The notes beneath the pieces are model-generated. The model made no database searches and was not told the origin of the DNA. It worked only from the letters and a program-made list of their open reading frames with translations. Made by a program: the position numbers and the translations under genes. DNA of 64,000 nucleotides. Source: Bacteriovoracaceae bacterium (GTDB lineage Bacteria; Bdellovibrionota; Bacteriovoracia; Bacteriovoracales; Bacteriovoracaceae). Below, piece after piece: positions 16,760 through 25,617 of this stretch; the stretch's first letter is position 1; every line of letters begins with the position of its first letter. Where the stretch lies: contig JAIPEG010000001.1 of assembly GCA_021737405.1 (NCBI GenBank), positions 124,001-188,000 of the forward strand. Reading direction: 5' to 3'.

Positions 16760-18190
16760 TCAGTCACATTTAAAGAGAGACCAAACGCGGGATCTTTCAA
16801 GCCAATTGCCAATATTAAATTGGAGAATCCACTCTGGGTATGCGAGATAGAGACTCTTACAATTTTGCTTTTTCGCGAAGGTAAAATAGTCCGCGCCTGT
16901 TCTTAGGAAGATATACTTTCCGGATTCCTCAATGGTGTCATTCCAAATTTCGACTTGAAACTCGGGCTTTTTATAGAATTCAATATCAAGTCCCAGCATT
17001 GTAAAAGGGCTTTCGTCTTTGGCGTAAATTTTAATGATGCTCTTTTGACTCCAAATATATGAGTAGAAATTCACCGATGGATTTACGGGTTTTGTTGAAG
17101 CGATTATCAGTGCCGCAATATTTACGATAAGGCATAGATTGATGAAGTAGCGAAAAGATCGTCTCTCCCACCACCTGTGAACTTTGTCCTTATGCTGTTC
17201 ATAGAAAAAGAGAAGAAAAAGTGGCGCAAGCACCATCGTAGGAAATAGATAGCGGACTTCTTTATGCCCAACGAGAGAGTGGAAAATAAAAAGAGGCAAA
17301 GTCATCCATGTGAGAGGATGTCGCCACATCTTTACCCAACCCCAAAGTGTTGCTGCTATCAAAACGAGGGAAACCGGGGGTACTCCGCGAAGGATACCCC
17401 AACGAACGTACCAATAACTTGGGTAGTGCTTTACCCGGGCCATAATTCCTTCTAAGAAATTAGTACGATAATAATGCCAAAGACTAAAGCTCCATTCTCC
17501 ATAGCCCCAGTAATCAATCACTGTCCCAAGTAGGATCGCAAGGATCACACCCGCGGCACTTAGAGAGAGCTTCTTGATATTTCGCTCAAAGAAACACCCA
17601 TGAAACCACACGAAGGCCACCGGAAGGGCCATCTGAAAACGCGCGTGATAGGCAAAGCCCCAGAAAACGCCTGCGAGCAATAGAGATAATGGTTTCTTTG
17701 AAAGTAGGAAGTTTGTGGCACCAAGCATGAAAAGCGAGATGGCGAGAGATTCAGAACTTGTACGGACATGAATAAAAGGAATGTACCAAAGAAAGTTTAA
17801 AAGAAGAAAGCTCCACTTAACTAGCGATTCATTTTCATTAAACCAAACTTTTATGACCTTTAAAAAATTAATGCAAGCGTACCAACCAAAGAGACCGGTG
17901 ACTAAGCGAAAAAGAAAGACATAGAAAAAAGGTGTTTCAATACCCATGGCCTTAAAGGGCACGGAGATTATGTAGTAAAGCCAGGGCTGAAACCAAGGGC
18001 GAATTTTTTCTCTAAATTCCCAGGCCAACTTTTCTGGCTCAATTCCTCCCCACTTTAGGTTAACAAATTCTAAAATTTGAAAGTGCTCGTCAAAGTGCTG
18101 AAAGCCACTTGAAAAGAAGGCCGCCCAGATGTGAATACCAAGAGAGATTAGAATGAGATTTTTTAGAGAAAGACTATTGATCCTGTTCAT
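16760..18190 (-). CDS. GT22 mannosyltransferase-like membrane protein (PIG-B/ALG9 type), copy 1
   Basis: This 476-residue multi-pass protein belongs to the GT-C fold. After the first membrane segment comes SSGFQHFDEHFQILEF, with the catalytic-type D34-E35 pair of GT22 enzymes, and later VGHKEVRYLFP, equivalent to the HKE-R-F motif of PIG-B/ALG9. Such enzymes transfer mannose from a lipid-phosphate donor across the membrane. The start is the ATG at 18190, which overlaps the upstream methyltransferase by 17 nt and has GGA five bases before; the frame is open further out without a better site. Two paralogues lie at 19701 and 21044. It sits in an operon with a DPM-like GT2 that could supply the lipid donor. 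Confidence 0.87.
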   Translation of the reverse strand: MNRINSLSLKNLILISLGIHIWAAFFSSGFQHFDEHFQILEFVNLKWGGIEPEKLAWEFREKIRPWFQPWLYYIISVPFKAMGIETPFFYVFLFRLVTGLFGWYACINFLKVIKVWFNENESLVKWSFLLLNFLWYIPFIHVRTSSESLAISLFMLGATNFLLSKKPLSLLLAGVFWGFAYHARFQMALPVAFVWFHGCFFERNIKKLSLSAAGVILAILLGTVIDYWGYGEWSFSLWHYYRTNFLEGIMARVKHYPSYWYVRWGILRGVPPVSLVLIAATLWGWVKMWRHPLTWMTLPLFIFHSLVGHKEVRYLFPTMVLAPLFLLFFYEQHKDKVHRWWERRSFRYFINLCLIVNIAALIIASTKPVNPSVNFYSYIWSQKSIIKIYAKDESPFTMLGLDIEFYKKPEFQVEIWNDTIEESGKYIFLRTGADYFTFAKKQNCKSLYLAYPEWILQFNIGNWLERSRVWSLFKCD

Positions 18191-18917
18191 AGATTCCAAA
18201 AGCACTTGTTCCAAAAGGAAGAATATTTCCAAGCTTTCTCTCGAGGACGCCAAGAAAGTAACAAATCGAATTAATCACAGGGTTTGGTAATTTGAGATCA
18301 CTCTCGGCCTGATTTCCAGAATTATCTCGAAAGAATTTTCTTAAGATGAAAACAATAGGAAAAAAGACGGAAAACAAGTACCCTTCGCGAATTCGGCGAA
18401 ACCCCGCCTTTTCGGTTTCATTCTTTAAGATCGCCAATGTGTAGCGCTTAACGTGTCCGAGGGCGATATCATGTTGCGACCAGAGAGACTGAAACGATGG
18501 GACCAAAATGAGAAGAATGCCATCATCAACAAGATATTTCTTATATTCTTTTAATAATTGTACTGGGTCATCTACATGCTCAATTAAATCGAGCATAATA
18601 AGTAGGTTATACTTTTCACTACTTTCTAAATCATCAAGAGAGTTTAATAGTTTGTCGGTGCTTTTTAAATCCGGTCTTGAGAAATTTTTAGGAAGATTTA
18701 AATCGATTCCTACAACTCTTGTAACCTGATCTTTATAGCGAGACTCATTTCTTAAAAAGGCAAGGTTTTGGGCCGTGCCACAGCCGATCTCTAAAACAGA
18801 GATCTCTTTTCCCTGGAATTTTTCTAACGCTAAATCAATGTATTGAAAGCGCGTTTTAATCCACCAATGGGACGCCTCTTTTTGTAAATCAATATTAGAC
18901 GCTTCAACAAAGTCCAT
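18174..18917 (-). CDS. SAM-dependent class I methyltransferase
   Basis: The 247-residue protein has the class I fold: motif I VLEIGCGTAQNLAFL, acidic motif II VVGIDL, and LLIMLDLIEHVDDP, followed by a post-II strand ILLILVPSFQSLWS. The C-terminal region contains a hydrophobic stretch (FSVFFPIVFILRKFF) suggesting membrane association, as in methyltransferases acting on lipid-linked sugars. It lies between a DPM-like GT2 (TAATG overlap) and a GT22 gene (17-nt overlap), so it is probably part of one operon modifying a lipid-linked intermediate. The substrate is unknown. Confidence 0.87.
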   Translation of the reverse strand: MDFVEASNIDLQKEASHWWIKTRFQYIDLALEKFQGKEISVLEIGCGTAQNLAFLRNESRYKDQVTRVVGIDLNLPKNFSRPDLKSTDKLLNSLDDLESSEKYNLLIMLDLIEHVDDPVQLLKEYKKYLVDDGILLILVPSFQSLWSQHDIALGHVKRYTLAILKNETEKAGFRRIREGYLFSVFFPIVFILRKFFRDNSGNQAESDLKLPNPVINSICYFLGVLERKLGNILPFGTSAFGIYEQDQ

Positions 18918-19624
18918 TAATGATATCTCCTATATAACTGTAAGAGCTCTAAAGGCGCTTTCAGAAAGTCCGTGACCTTCAAGCGACTTCCTCCCACATC
19001 TTCCCAAGAAGATAGGGGTATTTCATAAAAATCACTTACAGAAAGAGTGCCTAGTTTTTGTAATCTGAATAAGAGCTCAACATCAAAAATCCATTTAGAA
19101 ATAAAAGTGCCTTCTAATACCTTTTTGATTTCTATCCTTGAAAAGAGCTTAGCTCCACATTGAGTGTCGTAAACGGGAAGCTTTAAAAGATTTGAGGCGA
19201 CAGTTGCAAATAATCGCCCTAAATAGTGACGGTACCACTTTCTTCTAATATCACCGCCGAGTCTTAAGATACGTGATCCTAAGATTACTTTCTTACCTTT
19301 TAAGGCATATTTTTTAAATTCATCAATCTCAGATAAGGGAGTGGCGAGGTCAGCATCTAAGAAGCCTACATGAGTGAAGCCTTCATCAGCGCATACCTTT
19401 ACCATGCCCAAGCGAACGGCTTCGGCCTTACCAGAGTTTTCGGGAAGATTAATCACTTGATCGGCCAAAAAATGTTTTTCTAAGACCTCTTGAGTCCCAT
19501 CGGTTGAGCCGTCATTTACAAAGAAGAACTTCACATCAGAGTGATCTGATTCATAACTCTTAAAGACTTCAAAATTTGTTCGCTTTGCCTCGTTATAACA
19601 CGGGACAACAAATGCAATCGCCAA
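18917..19624 (-). CDS. GT2 dolichyl/polyprenyl-phosphate mannosyltransferase-like
   Basis: The 235-residue GT-A enzyme has AFVVPCYNEAKR, FFVNDGSTDGT, GKAEAVRLGM and the metal site GFLDADLATP, the pattern of DPM1/ALG5-type enzymes that make polyprenyl-phosphate sugars. The acceptor-side motif YDTQCGAKLF and the WIFDVELLFRL helix are also typical. It lacks C-terminal membrane segments, as in soluble DPM1. It is the first gene of a minus-strand operon with a methyltransferase and a GT22 transferase, which would use the lipid-phosphate sugar. Mannose specificity is inferred from the GT22 partners. Confidence 0.9.
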   Translation of the reverse strand: MAIAFVVPCYNEAKRTNFEVFKSYESDHSDVKFFFVNDGSTDGTQEVLEKHFLADQVINLPENSGKAEAVRLGMVKVCADEGFTHVGFLDADLATPLSEIDEFKKYALKGKKVILGSRILRLGGDIRRKWYRHYLGRLFATVASNLLKLPVYDTQCGAKLFSRIEIKKVLEGTFISKWIFDVELLFRLQKLGTLSVSDFYEIPLSSWEDVGGSRLKVTDFLKAPLELLQLYRRYH

Positions 19625-19700
19625 GTTCGATCCTCATTAATATTAAGGCGTTATTTTATATTTTCTTGCCTACAATAACCAGTTTTGAAATAGTCTTCCT

Positions 19701-21050
19701 ATGCGCATTTACCGAAGACTCTGGGAAACAAACCCCAAATATTTTAAAGGCTTTATCGCCATATCCTTACTCTATGCGTTGGCAGCCTATTTTTCTTCGG
19801 GCTTTTACCATTGGGATGAATATTTTCAGATTCTTGAGTTCACTGCTTTCAAATGGGGCAAAACTCAGGCCTCAGATCTGCCTTGGGAATTTGAAGCAAG
19901 AATGCGACCTTGGCTGCAACCTTTTCTACTAACTCCTTTCAAAATGTTTGGGCCTCACTTTAGTATTTTTCTCTTTAGGCTCATTACTGGTCAGGCCTTT
20001 CTTTATGTCCTTTTACACTGGTACTTTCTAACCAAAGAAAAATTTAGCATCAAAAAACCTTACTATTTCTGGGTCACCTTTCTTTTGTGGTTTTTTCCTA
20101 TGCTTCTCGTTCGCTACTCTAGCGAAAACATTAGTAGTCTTTTTCTTTTAGCTTTCTCTCTTCTCTACTTAAGAGATTCAAAATGTCCCGTTCAACATAC
20201 CTTGATGGGAATATTCGCGGCCGTTGCCTTTTGGTGCCGCTTTCAAGTGGGAGTCTTTTTATTTTTTCCCCTTTTCCACATTATCTTTATAAAAAGACGC
20301 TGGCTTTCTAACTTTTCTCTAATAGCAGCGTTTCTTATTGTTTGCGGACTTATGGTGGCCATCGACTCTTGGGGATACGGACGTTTAACCTTCTCACCAT
20401 ATGAGTACTTTCATCAAAACATTATTTTAAAGAAGACCAGTCAATTTGGAGAAAATGCCTGGTGGGACTATATAAAGTGGATCATGACAAAACCCACACC
20501 ACTCGTAGGGCTGCCCATCTTTTTTTGCTCTCTTTATTTCTTTTATAAAAATAAGCTAAATGCCCTTGCCCAAGGAATGTTCATTTTCATTGTTATCCAT
20601 CAGCTTATTGCCCATAAAGAGCTCAGATTTCTGTTTCCTCTCATTCCTTTTATTCCTTTGGTTCTTTGGAGCTCGATTGAAGGGATGAATGTTAAATCTG
20701 TCTTTTTAAAAATCTTTGTTATCTTTAATCTTCTTTTGGTCCCTAGTTTTTTCTCGTCTCTTCACCCCATTGAAGAATTCTCAAGAATTGCACCGATGGG
20801 AAATATCAACGTTCAAGGTGATTTTAGACCTGACAGACTCGCAGGTGGACTTAAGGCAACTTTCTTTTATGAGGGGCAAGAATTCAGCGAAGAAGCGAGC
20901 CCATTTAAATTTATTTCCAAAGCTGGTCTTTTAAAAGAAAAATTAAAGAGCTGTGAACTTCTTTATAGCTCAAGGCCTTTCGTAGACCTTCAATTTAAAT
21001 TTAAAACCTTAAAAGAAAATAAGGATCTCTGGAGTCTTATCAAGTGCTAA
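19701..21050 (+). CDS. GT22 mannosyltransferase-like membrane protein, copy 2
   Basis: This 449-residue GT-C protein is a paralogue of the products at 18190 and 21044. It has SSGFYHWDEYFQILEF with D39-E40, a conserved PWEFEARMRPWLQP loop, IAHKELRFLFP, and the shared C-terminal ending LWSLIKC. Expected activity is sugar transfer from a lipid-phosphate donor at the periplasmic face. It is divergent from the DPM-like operon, with a 76-bp gap between the starts, and overlaps the third copy by 7 nt. The two plus-strand copies are probably co-transcribed. Confidence 0.86.
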   Translation: MRIYRRLWETNPKYFKGFIAISLLYALAAYFSSGFYHWDEYFQILEFTAFKWGKTQASDLPWEFEARMRPWLQPFLLTPFKMFGPHFSIFLFRLITGQAFLYVLLHWYFLTKEKFSIKKPYYFWVTFLLWFFPMLLVRYSSENISSLFLLAFSLLYLRDSKCPVQHTLMGIFAAVAFWCRFQVGVFLFFPLFHIIFIKRRWLSNFSLIAAFLIVCGLMVAIDSWGYGRLTFSPYEYFHQNIILKKTSQFGENAWWDYIKWIMTKPTPLVGLPIFFCSLYFFYKNKLNALAQGMFIFIVIHQLIAHKELRFLFPLIPFIPLVLWSSIEGMNVKSVFLKIFVIFNLLLVPSFFSSLHPIEEFSRIAPMGNINVQGDFRPDRLAGGLKATFFYEGQEFSEEASPFKFISKAGLLKEKLKSCELLYSSRPFVDLQFKFKTLKENKDLWSLIKC

Positions 21051-22474
21051 AAGATCTTTATCAAAACCAAACTAATGAATGGAAAGAGACGTTTAAAAAG
21101 GTCTTTTATCTAAGTCTTCTCTTTCATCTATTGGCCGCTTGGTTTTCAGAAGGATTTCATAGACCTGACGAACATCTTGGAATTATGCGTTTTGTGGGCT
21201 GGAAGCTTGGAATGATTACAGATGCTCAGGCCCATTTATCTTGGGAATGGGGAGCAAGGATTCGTCCTTGGCTTCAACCTGCCATCTATATCATGATCCT
21301 CTCGCCTCTTCAGGCCTTAGGGTTAGAGAATCCCTTTATCATGGCCGATATTTTAAGATTTTTTAACGCCATCATTGGTCAAATAAGCCTCACGATACTC
21401 TTTGTCTTAAGCCCTCAATATCTTAAAACAGAGAAAGTTAAGACTTTTACCTTATGGGCATTGGCCCTTCTTTGGTATGTGCCTTTTTTTCACGCAAGAG
21501 GAACAAGTGAGCACTTTTCAACGAGCTTTTTTATTTTTGCTCTGCCTTTCTTTTTAGGAAAGAACACTCTTAAAAATGGATTCATCACGGGCCTTCTATT
21601 TGGGGCTTCCTTTATTTTTCGCTATCAAATGTGCGTTCCCATCTTTTTTATCTGTCTCTGGCAATTGTTTCAAGCCAATAAGAAAGTAGGCTTTCTCACC
21701 ATATTAACAGCAAGTTTTGTTCTTTTTAATTTCTTTGGAGCACTTATCGATTACTGGGGTTATGGCGAATGGGTCTTCCCCCCCTATCAATATCTCTATT
21801 GGAATATCGTTGAAGGCAAGGCCTCAAGCTTTGGCGTAGATCCCTGGTGGAAATACTTTGAAAAAGTTGTCACCAGAGGTGTCCCACCGATTGGTCTTCC
21901 TCTAATGATGGCCACTCTTTGGTTCTGGTTTAAAAAGAGATCTCATTACTTAACATGGATCACTCTTTCTTTTTTCATCGTGCACTCCATGATTGGTCAT
22001 AAAGAAATTCGCTTTCTCTTTGGAATTGGACTCTTCTCCCCTCTTCTCTTTGGAGTCTTTCTTGAAAATTATTCGCGCCTGCAATCTTTTAGAAAAACGG
22101 GGTTGGCCCTTGGCGCCCTCTCCCTCATCCTCATGACAATAAGCTCTCTCAAGGTCGCCTACACCCCAATCTCTTTTTACAAAGATTTGTACAAAAGCGA
22201 GCACACACCAAAGATCATCTATACCTCAGACGTCATCAGAGACCCTCTATGGTTTTACATGAAAAAGCCCTTTGAGTTTAATCTCTTAAAAAAAGAAGTC
22301 TTTCTAAGTAAATTAAGTGTTGAAAGTGGCTACTTCTTCAGCAACGATCATGAACTCCAATCAATGCTTTCAAAAACATGTAAGGTAATTCACCAAACTT
22401 ATCCTGGGTGGATATTAGATATTAAACCCGACTTTATTAAGATGAAGTATTGGGGTCTATATAAGTGTCATTAA
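21044..22474 (+). CDS. GT22 mannosyltransferase-like membrane protein, copy 3
   Basis: The 476-residue protein has SEGFHRPDEHLGIMRF with D42-E43, RIRPWLQPAIY, and IGHKEIRFLFG, plus the family ending YWGLYKCH. HRPDEH is closest of the three to the eukaryotic HPDEHFQ signature. The GTG start at 21044 follows GGAG by nine bases and overlaps the previous gene by 7 nt. Its last 38 nt overlap the convergent gene ending at 22437. Function as in the other two copies: a lipid-phosphate-dependent hexosyltransferase in the inner membrane, acceptor unknown. Confidence 0.86.
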   Translation: MLKDLYQNQTNEWKETFKKVFYLSLLFHLLAAWFSEGFHRPDEHLGIMRFVGWKLGMITDAQAHLSWEWGARIRPWLQPAIYIMILSPLQALGLENPFIMADILRFFNAIIGQISLTILFVLSPQYLKTEKVKTFTLWALALLWYVPFFHARGTSEHFSTSFFIFALPFFLGKNTLKNGFITGLLFGASFIFRYQMCVPIFFICLWQLFQANKKVGFLTILTASFVLFNFFGALIDYWGYGEWVFPPYQYLYWNIVEGKASSFGVDPWWKYFEKVVTRGVPPIGLPLMMATLWFWFKKRSHYLTWITLSFFIVHSMIGHKEIRFLFGIGLFSPLLFGVFLENYSRLQSFRKTGLALGALSLILMTISSLKVAYTPISFYKDLYKSEHTPKIIYTSDVIRDPLWFYMKKPFEFNLLKKEVFLSKLSVESGYFFSNDHELQSMLSKTCKVIHQTYPGWILDIKPDFIKMKYWGLYKCH

Positions 22475-23795
22475 TAAATCGTTGAAGAGCTTTATTCTTA
22501 AAAGCAATGAAAGCGATACTAGATATAAAGAAAAGCATCCTAAAGTATTGCTTAAATCCTGCGTATTTCTTTAAATGATTAAAAAGCTCACCAATAAGCG
22601 CTCCTTCTTCTGGAGCGAGGATGGTGGTGCCAAAAACTAACATGCGGAAAAAGAGAGTATATAAACTTAAACCTACAAAGGTTATTTTCCAGCACTTGTT
22701 AGTGTGGGGAAAAGTTAAATAGGCCAAAAAACAAAGCGCAGAGAGACCAACGCTTAAATACCGAGGTCCAGAAACAGCGCCTCCGTGCCAGCCGTTAAAG
22801 CTAATATTCACGAAGAAAAGAAGTAGAAAGCCAAAGACACAAAATTTAACAACTCCTCTTTCATTCAATTCATATTTATTCTTAAATAAGAAATAAATTG
22901 CAGTTGGTATAAGGAGTAAGACCCAAGGCTGAGTAAATAAGAGCCCTCTTCTAACACCAAACAAAAGTTCAAATGCAACTGTTGGGTCAGGAAACCCAAG
23001 CATGCCGTATAAGGGATGGGTTCCTGGAGAGAGAAATTGGGGATTCATATATTTTGTGACAGTGTTAAAAAGGCTTCCCGTAACCATTAAGTGATAAAAA
23101 GACCAAAGTAGCCCCGGAAAAACACCTCCAAGTAAGAAATCTTTCCACTTCCTTAAAGGAATCAAGAAAACTAACGGGATTAAATAGACCCCAGAGAGGT
23201 AGTCACAAAGAAGTGTAAAACCAAAAAACAGGCCTACTAAAAAATACTTCTTTTTAAAAATAAATATCACAAGGGCAAACGAAAACATCGCCGCTAGACC
23301 ATGACCCATAAAGGAATTGTAAAAAAGAGAGGCCGTCGTTCCGAAGAAGAAGAGGATAAAACTCATGAGAATATCAGCTTCATTTCCTCCATGTCCCTTT
23401 AAGAGGCCCATTAGAAAAACAGACAAAAGTGCTATCGGAAAAACTTGAATAAACAAATTCAGCAATGATCTTTCACTACTTGTTGGGGGAGAAAGCTTCG
23501 AGTCAGGATTAAATGACAGGACGATCTTATCCACAGCTAGAAAAATAGGAAAACCTAAGAGCATTGGACCTGGCGCTTTATTAGAATAAAAGTGGCCATT
23601 AATCTCAGACCAGTCGACCGTCCATTCTATATACGTATCAATTTTAAAGGAACTCTGTTCGCTCATCGCTCTCATCGTAGCAAATCGAGAATTGGCATTG
23701 GTCATACCATTCCCTCTAATAAGGATATTTATTAATATAAACAACAGCAAAAGTAGTTTTAAATTGATGGAAAGATTTTTAAATCTCGAGATCAT
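22437..23795 (-). CDS. Multi-pass membrane protein, putative GT-C (GT39/ArnT-like) transferase
   Basis: The 452-residue protein has about ten hydrophobic segments. Its first periplasmic-type loop carries NGHFYSNKAPGPMLLGFPIF, a motif (G..YS.KAPG) common in bacterial GT-C proteins of unknown substrate, and there is a later GTTASLFYNSFMGHG loop. These features suggest a lipid-linked sugar transferase, but the canonical D/E pair of GT39 is not obvious. The start at 23795 is 76 bp from the divergent gene at 23872. The convergent overlap with the GT22 gene at 22474 is 38 nt. Confidence 0.7.
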   Translation of the reverse strand: MISRFKNLSINLKLLLLLFILINILIRGNGMTNANSRFATMRAMSEQSSFKIDTYIEWTVDWSEINGHFYSNKAPGPMLLGFPIFLAVDKIVLSFNPDSKLSPPTSSERSLLNLFIQVFPIALLSVFLMGLLKGHGGNEADILMSFILFFFGTTASLFYNSFMGHGLAAMFSFALVIFIFKKKYFLVGLFFGFTLLCDYLSGVYLIPLVFLIPLRKWKDFLLGGVFPGLLWSFYHLMVTGSLFNTVTKYMNPQFLSPGTHPLYGMLGFPDPTVAFELLFGVRRGLLFTQPWVLLLIPTAIYFLFKNKYELNERGVVKFCVFGFLLLFFVNISFNGWHGGAVSGPRYLSVGLSALCFLAYLTFPHTNKCWKITFVGLSLYTLFFRMLVFGTTILAPEEGALIGELFNHLKKYAGFKQYFRMLFFISSIAFIAFKNKALQRFINDTYIDPNTSS

Positions 23796-23871
23796 ATTGA
23801 TTAAATTATGGGTTCCTAATCTAGTTATTGTGCAATATATTAAACGGGTAGTCTAAAAAAAGGTCAAAATA

Positions 23872-25617
23872 ATGAAGAAAACAATGCTTTATTTAGTAGG
23901 TATGATCATTGTCGGCTTTGTCTTCTTTAAGCTCAGAATGCCGTTGCTCAATGAAGAAGCTAGCTTACTTTTCTGGGATTCGGATTACGCTATTTTTGTA
24001 AGAATGGCAGAAGATATTAAGAGTTTTAAAGAATTTCCCATTTATTACTGGGGAGCTGGTTACTTAGGACCCTTTAATAATATTTTCATGGCCCTTACTG
24101 CTACCTTCGCTGACCTTTTTGGCTTCAAACAGTCTGTTCCTTTTCAGCCGGGAGTAACATTTACCATTTCACCACTTGTCGCAACTTTTAGTACAATGCT
24201 TCTCACATTTTTAGGTACAATTTTTTGGGGTTTTAATTTTCTAAAATTATTTACGGTCCTTGAATCCCTCGTCGCAACCCTCCTTCTCTCCCTGGGGGGA
24301 TATTTAATGATGAAAACTTCAGTAAGACCTCTGGGACCAGAAGTCGCTTACTTTTTGGGAGCGCTCTCCTTTTGGCAAGGATTTAAGTTAGCAGAAAAGC
24401 CAACAACAAAAAATCAATTTCTCTTTGGGTTAGTTTTTGGCTTTTGCTGGTGGATGAATCAAATAACCGTATTTACGTTAACGCCAGTTATTTTTTACTT
24501 TGTCGCTCCCTCCAAAATATACAAATCACTTCGAAATAATCCTCAAGTCATTGATAGAGCTCTTCTCCGATGGGAAAGACTAGGTATCCGGAGACCCCAA
24601 TTATTAATTCGGGCCTTTTTAAAATTTCTATATCCTGTGGCCTTTATCAATCTATTGTTAGGAATTTGGGTTTCTCTCATTGGTGGGGTGGATTACCGAT
24701 TTTGGGGCATCAAAGTTAAAATCAACAATGGCTTCAGTCCCATAAAAACCAGTCTTCTTATCTTTGGTCTTACTCAATTTCTTCTATGGATAACTTCTAA
24801 TAAAGAAAATTATCTCAAAACTAAAGAGCAACTTTTCAAATTAAAGTATTTTTTAACAGGTGCTCTCATTGGCTTCTCACCCGTAATTATTGGAAAATTA
24901 TTTAAAATCATTAAACCCTTTCCAGCGCCAAGATTTCAATTTATTCCCATTGCAAAAGTCCCAGCCTATTATGAACGTCTCATAAGTGACTTCTTTCCAA
25001 AACTTTGGATTGGAGTCAACAAGCCCTACACCAGTATATTCTTTGCACTTTTAATCGTTACAGTTATTTATTCACTCTATCGAAACAAAAAAATTTTTCT
25101 TAGCTATATATTTTTTAAAAGTGAGAACCAATCTATTAGATCACTTCTCTGGGCCATTCCACTCTTCAATATCGTTTACATTTTAATCTGTGAGAGATCA
25201 CGAGATCAATATGCTTACAGATACGCTATCCTTACTCTTCCCATAGTTTCTATTTTTGTTGTCACTTCTTTCAGGTTTTTCGAAAAGAAGCTAAAGGTCT
25301 TAGGCATTCCTCTCAGCGTCGCAATGGTATCTATTATGGCCATTGGGAACTATCAACAAGGACAGGAGACTATTTCCTGGATTCTTGCTCATCCAAAACC
25401 ACACGAAAAGCTAGAGAAACTACTTAAAAGTGATTGTGACATATACTTTTCAAATTATTGGAATACTTACATTTTTGAATACTTTACTCAAAACAAAAAG
25501 CAATTTGGCGTTATTAGAGGTCAAGATAGAACTCCCGATAGAACCAAGAAATTAAAGGAATCTCCTTCAAAGAAGTGTAATCTCGACGAGCAAACTTTTG
25601 AGATTAGCTCATTGTAA
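23872..25617 (+). CDS. Multi-pass membrane protein, putative GT-C transferase
   Basis: The 581-residue protein has a single N-terminal membrane segment, then WDSDYAIFVRMAEDIKSF and PIYYWGAGYLGPF, a pattern (DSDEA..G..A......P....G..Y.G) shared with large bacterial GT-C proteins related to GT39/GT83. Many hydrophobic segments follow, and the C-terminus is soluble with cysteines (KSDCDIYFSNYW). It probably transfers a sugar from a polyprenyl-phosphate donor in the periplasm; donor and acceptor are not predictable. It is a single gene flanked by divergent and convergent neighbours, ending 1 bp from the next stop. Confidence 0.72.
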   Translation: MKKTMLYLVGMIIVGFVFFKLRMPLLNEEASLLFWDSDYAIFVRMAEDIKSFKEFPIYYWGAGYLGPFNNIFMALTATFADLFGFKQSVPFQPGVTFTISPLVATFSTMLLTFLGTIFWGFNFLKLFTVLESLVATLLLSLGGYLMMKTSVRPLGPEVAYFLGALSFWQGFKLAEKPTTKNQFLFGLVFGFCWWMNQITVFTLTPVIFYFVAPSKIYKSLRNNPQVIDRALLRWERLGIRRPQLLIRAFLKFLYPVAFINLLLGIWVSLIGGVDYRFWGIKVKINNGFSPIKTSLLIFGLTQFLLWITSNKENYLKTKEQLFKLKYFLTGALIGFSPVIIGKLFKIIKPFPAPRFQFIPIAKVPAYYERLISDFFPKLWIGVNKPYTSIFFALLIVTVIYSLYRNKKIFLSYIFFKSENQSIRSLLWAIPLFNIVYILICERSRDQYAYRYAILTLPIVSIFVVTSFRFFEKKLKVLGIPLSVAMVSIMAIGNYQQGQETISWILAHPKPHEKLEKLLKSDCDIYFSNYWNTYIFEYFTQNKKQFGVIRGQDRTPDRTKKLKESPSKKCNLDEQTFEISSL

